Assembly: GCA_030648675.1 (NCBI GenBank)
Contig: JAUSGV010000068.1
Coordinates: 1 to 7,268 of the forward strand
Length of the DNA stretch: 7,268 nt
Direction: 5' to 3'
DNA from: Dehalococcoidales bacterium
Lineage (GTDB): Bacteria > Chloroflexota > Dehalococcoidia > Dehalococcoidales > UBA2162
Shown: piece after piece, positions 4,437 through 7,268 of the stretch
How the letters are laid out: each line of letters opens with the position of its first letter
Numbering within the stretch: the stretch's first letter is position 1
The notes under the pieces: generated by a model
The model's input: only the letters and a program-made list of their open reading frames with translations
What the model was told of the DNA's origin: nothing
Databases searched by the model: none
Program-made: the position numbers and the translations under genes

Positions 4437-5702
4437 ATGTTCGATAGAACAGAAATACTGGTAAAAGCCGGTGACGGGGGTGACGGGGTAGTCAGTTTCC
4501 GGCATGAGAAATACGTTCCATTCGGCGGTCCGGATGGGGGCGATGGGGGCAACGGCGGTAATGTCGTTGTCATGTCATTTCCTGAGATAAGCAACCTGGT
4601 AAAGTTCCGGTACAAGAGCCTTCACAGGGCGGTTAAAGGCGGTAACGGCCGCGGAAAAAAGATGCATGGCAAAGAAGGGGCAGACCTGGTCCTTCGCGTT
4701 CCGGCCGGAACCATAGTTTGGGAGATAATGCCGGACGACACCAAAACCCTGGTAAAAGACCTCGCGACAGCGGGCGAGGAGGTAGTTGTTGCCCTGGGAG
4801 GCAGGGGTGGGTGGGGAAACACGCATTTCGTTTCTTCGGTCAACCAGGTACCGCGGTTAGCCCGAAAGGGTGAAGCGGGCGAAGAACGCCGGATAATGCT
4901 GGAAATGAGGTTGATCGCCGACGTCGGTATTATCGGCCGCCCCAATGCCGGTAAATCGTCGCTGCTGGCGGCTGCCTCAGCGGCAAAACCCAAGATAGCC
5001 AACTACGCCTTCACTACCCTGGAACCGGTTCTCGGCGTGGTAACAGTGGGTCAGGACACTTTTGTCATGGCCGAAATTCCGGGACTGATCGAAGGGGCAC
5101 ACCTCGGGCGCGGGCTGGGATACGAATTTCTCCGTCACGCGATGCGGACCAAGATATTTATCCACATGATCGACGGCACTTCCGGGTCGCCGGTAGAAGA
5201 TATTCAGCAGACAAACAATGAAATGGGGCAGTTCGACCCGCTGCTGGCCCAAAAGCCGCAAATAGTCGCGATTAACAAATGCGACCTGACCGAGGTAAAG
5301 TCGGCCCTGGCGGGCATCAAGCAGGAATTTCATAGCGCCGGGATTTCGGTCTCTTTCGTTTCTGCCGCTACCGGGGAAGGTGTCGGCGAACTAATGGCTC
5401 AGGCAAAAAAGCTGCTCGACCGGGAAGCGGAGAAACCGATTGCCGCCGAGGTCCTCCCGCAAAAAGTGTTCCGTCCGAAGCCGAGGAAGGGACCTCCGGT
5501 AGTAAGCAAACAGGATGGTACCTTTATAATCGAGTCCCCGGAACTGGAGAACACTGTCGCCGGCTTCGAAGCCGCCGACGCGGCGGTGATACAGTATTTG
5601 CGGGGACGGTTCGACAGAGCGGGCGCGACCAAAGCCCTGACCAAAGCCGGCATCAGACCCGGCGACATAGTTCGCTGCGGCCACCTGCAGTGGGAGTGGT
5701 AG
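4437..5702 (+). CDS. obgE: Obg/CgtA family ribosome-associated GTPase
   Basis: Obg is a slow GTPase acting in large-subunit assembly and stress or cell-cycle signalling. The 421-residue protein shows the three-part layout. The Gly-rich Obg fold (1-158) starts MFDRTEILVKAGDGGDG and includes YVPFGGPDGGDGGNGGNV. The G domain has G1 GRPNAGKS (167-174), switch I NYAFTT (189-194), G3 AEIPG (212-216), G4 NKCD (280-283) and G5 SAATG (309-313). A C-terminal OCT domain (about 344-421) begins KVFRPKP and ends RCGHLQWEW. G3 has Glu where Asp is usual (DxPG). The ATG start gives the standard N-terminus; AAGGA at 4416-4420 is rather far (16 nt), so initiation may be inefficient or use local structure. The stop lies 2 bp before the nadD start, so the pair is almost certainly co-transcribed and translationally coupled. 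Confidence 0.97.
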   Translation: MFDRTEILVKAGDGGDGVVSFRHEKYVPFGGPDGGDGGNGGNVVVMSFPEISNLVKFRYKSLHRAVKGGNGRGKKMHGKEGADLVLRVPAGTIVWEIMPDDTKTLVKDLATAGEEVVVALGGRGGWGNTHFVSSVNQVPRLARKGEAGEERRIMLEMRLIADVGIIGRPNAGKSSLLAAASAAKPKIANYAFTTLEPVLGVVTVGQDTFVMAEIPGLIEGAHLGRGLGYEFLRHAMRTKIFIHMIDGTSGSPVEDIQQTNNEMGQFDPLLAQKPQIVAINKCDLTEVKSALAGIKQEFHSAGISVSFVSAATGEGVGELMAQAKKLLDREAEKPIAAEVLPQKVFRPKPRKGPPVVSKQDGTFIIESPELENTVAGFEAADAAVIQYLRGRFDRAGATKALTKAGIRPGDIVRCGHLQWEW

Positions 5703-5704
5703 GG

Positions 5705-6307
5705 TTGAAAACAGGGATCCTGGGCGGCACTTTCGACCCGGTGCATATCGGGCACCTTAAGGTTGCGGAAGAGGTCAAAAAGCGGCTGGGGCTGCAAAAC
5801 GTCATCTTCGTTCCCGCCGGTCAGCCATGGATGAAGTCGAATAAAACTATCACGCCGGTGGAGCAGCGGGTGGAAATGGTCCGCCTGGCTATCGCCGGTC
5901 ATCCCGATTTTGAGTTGTCTCTATCGGAAGTGAATCGTCCCGGCTCTACCTACACCGTCCAAACCATACGCGAATTTCGCCGCAAATTCGGCGAAGGGGC
6001 GGAGATCTATTTCATCATCGGCAGGGACGGGCTGTGGCGTTTGCCGCAGTGGAGGAGCGTCGGCCAGTTGATAAAGTTGTGCCGCATCGCGGTAGTCCCG
6101 CGGCCGGGATTTTCTTTACCCGATATGGATGCCATGGAGAAACAGGTACCCGGCTTGTCGGGGAGCGTGGTATTGCTGGACAAACCGGAGATCGACGTTT
6201 CCGCGACGGAAATAAGAAGAAGGGTAGCCCAGGGAGTACCGTGGAAAACCATGGTCCCGGCACCGGTGGCGGAATACATCAAAGAGCACGGGCTTTATGT
6301 AAGATAA
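5705..6307 (+). CDS. nadD: Nicotinate-nucleotide adenylyltransferase
   Basis: NadD makes nicotinic acid adenine dinucleotide from NaMN and ATP, a late step of NAD synthesis. The 200-residue protein has the nucleotidyltransferase signature GILGGTFDPVHIGHL with HxGH at H14-H17, then VPAGQPWMKS, EIYFIIGRDGL and the second nucleotide-binding motif VSATEIRRRV (S166-R171, usually ISSTEIR). The TTG at 5705 is chosen over GTG codons at 5690 and 5696 because it yields MKTGILGG, the family N-terminus, and GGGAG (5692-5696) sits 8 nt upstream. The GTG at 5690 would add five residues and overlap obg. The ribosome binding site lies inside the last obg codons, which supports translational coupling. Nothing after the stop resembles a terminator; an A-rich repeat array begins at once. 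Confidence 0.95.
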   Translation: MKTGILGGTFDPVHIGHLKVAEEVKKRLGLQNVIFVPAGQPWMKSNKTITPVEQRVEMVRLAIAGHPDFELSLSEVNRPGSTYTVQTIREFRRKFGEGAEIYFIIGRDGLWRLPQWRSVGQLIKLCRIAVVPRPGFSLPDMDAMEKQVPGLSGSVVLLDKPEIDVSATEIRRRVAQGVPWKTMVPAPVAEYIKEHGLYVR

Positions 6308-6572
6308 AAGATACAAAATAAAATATAAAAGAGCAAAAACCAAAGAGTAAAGATCCCACGCAAATCCAAATTACAAAATCCAAATGCCAAATAAAATCCA
6401 AAAACCAAAGTTCAAATAAAAACTAAATGTCAAAAACCAAAGACCGACAGACGAAATCCGAAGCACTAAATCCGTCCCGATTTCATACGGGATGGCTGAA
6501 GGGATAGGGTTAAAATCCAAATTCTAAAATCCAAAGGTCAAATAAAATCCAAAGTTAAAAAGTGTTTGGCAT
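6308..6572. repeat. A-rich degenerate CCAAA array downstream of nadD
   Basis: About 265 bp are built of units such as AAATCCAAA, TGCCAAATAAAATCC, AACCAAAG and GTCAAATAAAATCC, spaced irregularly by 7-18 bp. Two well-kept blocks (6360-6445 and 6512-6556) flank a C/G-rich interruption. No open frame, start signal or CRISPR-like unit-and-spacer regularity is present. The array has strong purine and pyrimidine asymmetry between strands. Confidence 0.75.
6475..6492 (+). repeat. CCCGAT/ATACGGG palindrome inside the A-rich array
   Basis: TCCCGATTTCATACGGGA interrupts the array after ATCCG, and the array resumes near 6512 with AAAATCCAAA. Its arms are those of the inserts at 2470 and 6803. The right boundary is unclear. 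Confidence 0.7.
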
Positions 6573-6608
6573 TGGATAGTGAAGCACTAATAGCTAAACG
6601 GTTTATAT

Positions 6609-6650
6609 GGATTGCTTCGGTTCGGCTGGAAGCCGAATCTCGCAATGACA
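6609..6650. repeat. GGATTGC/GCAATGAC palindrome with inner TTCGGCT/AGCCGAA hairpin
   Basis: ATTGC (6611-6615) and GCAAT (6642-6646) enclose TTCGGCT-GGA-AGCCGAA (6621-6637, perfect 7-bp arms). The frame GGATT...AATGACA is the same as in the GGATTCCCG hairpins, so it is probably a distant variant of that family. Confidence 0.7.
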
Positions 6651-6666
6651 GGTTGGGGGGGATTCT

Positions 6667-6714
6667 GGATACCGACCCCGATAAATGCGGGGTCCTTGAC
6701 TTTCGTCGGTATGG
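6667..6714. repeat. GGATACCGA hairpin split by a 24-bp palindromic insert
   Basis: ATACCGA (6669-6675) and CTTTCGTCGGTAT (6700-6712) rejoin as ATACCGACTTTCGTCGGTAT, with 8-bp perfect arms, when 6676-6699 is removed. The insert reads CCCCGATAAATGCGGGG then TCCTTGA. It sits at the same host position and ends in the same GA as 2470-2495. Confidence 0.88.
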
Positions 6715-6757
6715 TTAGTGGGTCTGACACACAACGACGATAATAATGAAGTGGGTA

Positions 6758-6871
6758 ACACCCTCACCCCGTATCTAGTACGGGGCAGGCTTTACATCTC
6801 TCTCCCGATTCGTTCCACTCATACGGGATGCCGAAGAAGTTAGTGAATCGGCACCGCAAGGGGAGAGAAAC
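6758..6871. repeat. CACCCTCACC/CTCTCCC hairpin repeat, third copy, interrupted twice
   Basis: The host skeleton is ACACCCTCACC, CTCTCCC (6800-6806) and CAAGGGGAGAGAAAC (6857-6871), matching 342-412. The first interruption carries CCCCGTATCTAGTACGGGG (6767-6785) and CAGGCT, 25 bp shared with 1087-1111 with one mismatch. The second is 50 bp (6807-6856), starting GATTCGTTCCACTCATACGGGAT and ending GAATCGGCACCG. It includes the CCCGAT...ATACGGG palindrome (6803-6828) and a second GATTC/GAATC pairing. Confidence 0.75.
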
Positions 6872-6893
6872 ATTTTTTAGAGCTTCCTCAGCC

Positions 6894-7049
6894 CTAGTGT
6901 AGTGTCTTACAAAAGGGTTTACAGATGAGGATAACAAGTGACAACTCAAAATCCCCCTTAGTCCCCCTTTTCCAAAGGGGGAGAGTCCTTCCTCCTCTTT
7001 CGAGGGAAGCAGACAGTTATGTATATATATTTACGAGACACTACACTAG
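6894..7049. mobile_element. 156-bp MITE with 14-bp perfect terminal inverted repeats
   Basis: CTAGTGTAGTGTCT (6894-6907) is the exact reverse complement of AGACACTACACTAG (7036-7049). The ends include TA dinucleotides (6895-6896 and 7047-7048), as expected for IS630/Tc1-mariner type elements that duplicate TA. There is no transposase frame. The middle (6949-7010) is a copy of the C/T-rich element, AAATCCCCCTTAGTCCCCC with hairpins CCCCCTTTTCCAAAGGGGG and CCTCTTTCGAGG, so one repeat family is nested in another. The assignment to IS630 type rests only on the TA ends. Confidence 0.75.
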
Positions 7050-7070
7050 AAATCTGCCTGATTTAGTTGA

Positions 7071-7100
7071 CCTGGATTCCCGTTTTCACGGGAATGACAA
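7071..7100. repeat. GGATTCCCG hairpin, intact, downstream of gyrB
   Basis: ATTCCCGTTTTCACGGGAAT (7076-7095) has 8-bp perfect arms, ATTCCCGT and ACGGGAAT, with one compensated pair compared with the copy at 1177. It lies about 40 bp past the gyrB stop and may act as its 3' hairpin, without a T-run. Confidence 0.88.
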
Positions 7101-7136
7101 CTTTTGGTATGCAGCTGAAGGGGTTCGAAAAGGTCG

Positions 7137-7268
7137 TTAGATGTCGAGGTTTTTGACGCTCTTGGCGTGCGTCAGGATAAAGTTCTTGCGGGGCAGGACC
7201 TCTTCGCCCATCAGCATATTGAACACCTCATCCGCCTTGGCGGCGTCCTCGACGTTTACCTTTAGCAT
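7137..7268 (-). CDS. gyrB: DNA gyrase subunit B, C-terminal 43 codons (5' part beyond window)
   Basis: Gyrase introduces negative supercoils; GyrB carries the ATPase and TOPRIM parts. The visible frame, open to the right edge, reads MLKVNVEDAAKADEVFNMLM, then GEEVLPRKNFI and LTHAKSVKNLDI before TAA (7139-7137). This is the conserved GyrB C-terminus: V-x-D-A-x-x-A-D-x-x-F-x-x-LMG, then E-V-x-P-R-x-x-FI, then a terminal NLDI. The first visible Met is internal, since the window starts mid-gene. ParE has a similar tail, but NLDI and the linkage to dnaA favour gyrB. The gene converges on nadD across 829 bp of repeats. Confidence 0.92.
   Translation of the reverse strand: MLKVNVEDAAKADEVFNMLMGEEVLPRKNFILTHAKSVKNLDI

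Noticed and set aside
5690..5704. GTG at 5690 as the nadD start
   Set aside because: It would overlap obg and add residues before the standard MKxGILGG; TTG 5705 has the better-spaced GGGAG.
6360..6556. CRISPR array
   Set aside because: Units are degenerate and irregularly spaced, without constant repeats or unique spacers.
6764..6949. Minus-strand 61-codon frame in the repeat region
   Set aside because: It is made entirely of repeat sequence, with no ribosome binding site or domain.
7115..7136. tRNA-like GGTTCGA motif
   Set aside because: Only the T-loop-like string is present; no cloverleaf can be folded around it.

Overview
The window most likely comes from a Chloroflexota bacterium of the Dehalococcoidia type. 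The reasons are the linkage dnaA - obg - nadD with a gyrB tail beside it, the many TTG starts (at least five of eight genes), and proteins that recall that lineage (an Obg with AEIPG in the G3 motif, a compact 200-residue NadD). The taxonomic call is inference from gene order and protein character, not from a database comparison.

Layout. Bases 1-2142 read on the minus strand: the 5' part of mazG (cut by the window edge), a truncated duplicate of the mazG 5' end, a small DUF559 endonuclease-like gene, and fmt. A 735-bp divergent gap (2143-2877) separates fmt from dnaA. Its first 470 bp are a pile of palindromic repeats and its last 270 bp are unique sequence holding the dnaA promoter and a structured leader. 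Bases 2878-6307 read on the plus strand: dnaA, then a 200-bp gap with a perfect 17-bp palindrome, then obg and nadD as a tight pair with 2 bp between them. From 6308 to 7136 there is no convincing gene. This stretch holds an A-rich CCAAA array, several nested palindromic repeats and a 156-bp MITE with 14-bp perfect terminal inverted repeats. The window ends with the last 43 codons of gyrB on the minus strand, convergent with nadD.

The genes are core housekeeping: replication initiation (DnaA), ribosome-associated GTPase (Obg), NAD synthesis (NadD), DNA supercoiling (GyrB), initiator tRNA formylation (Fmt) and nucleotide-pool cleaning (MazG). The unusual content lies between them. At least four short-repeat families occur: GGATTCCCG/CGGGAATGAC hairpins with compensated arms, C/T-rich 'AAATCCCTCTTAATCTCCC' palindromes, 'CACCCTCACC + CTCTCCC/GGGAGAG' hairpins, and A-rich CCAAA arrays. 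Several copies are split by 24-50 bp inserts that are themselves palindromic. Four of these inserts sit directly 5' of CTTT (3' of AAAG on the other strand) in a host hairpin, and removing them on paper restores a perfect or near-perfect hairpin. Three of those four belong to one family (CCCGAT...CGGG arms, 3' end GA). The pattern resembles a minimal, non-autonomous, site-specific palindromic element. The DUF559 gene is flanked flush by outward-facing arms of the C/T-rich palindrome, which raises the possibility of a nuclease-repeat partnership. These mobile-element readings are hypotheses. The alignments behind them are visible in the sequence.
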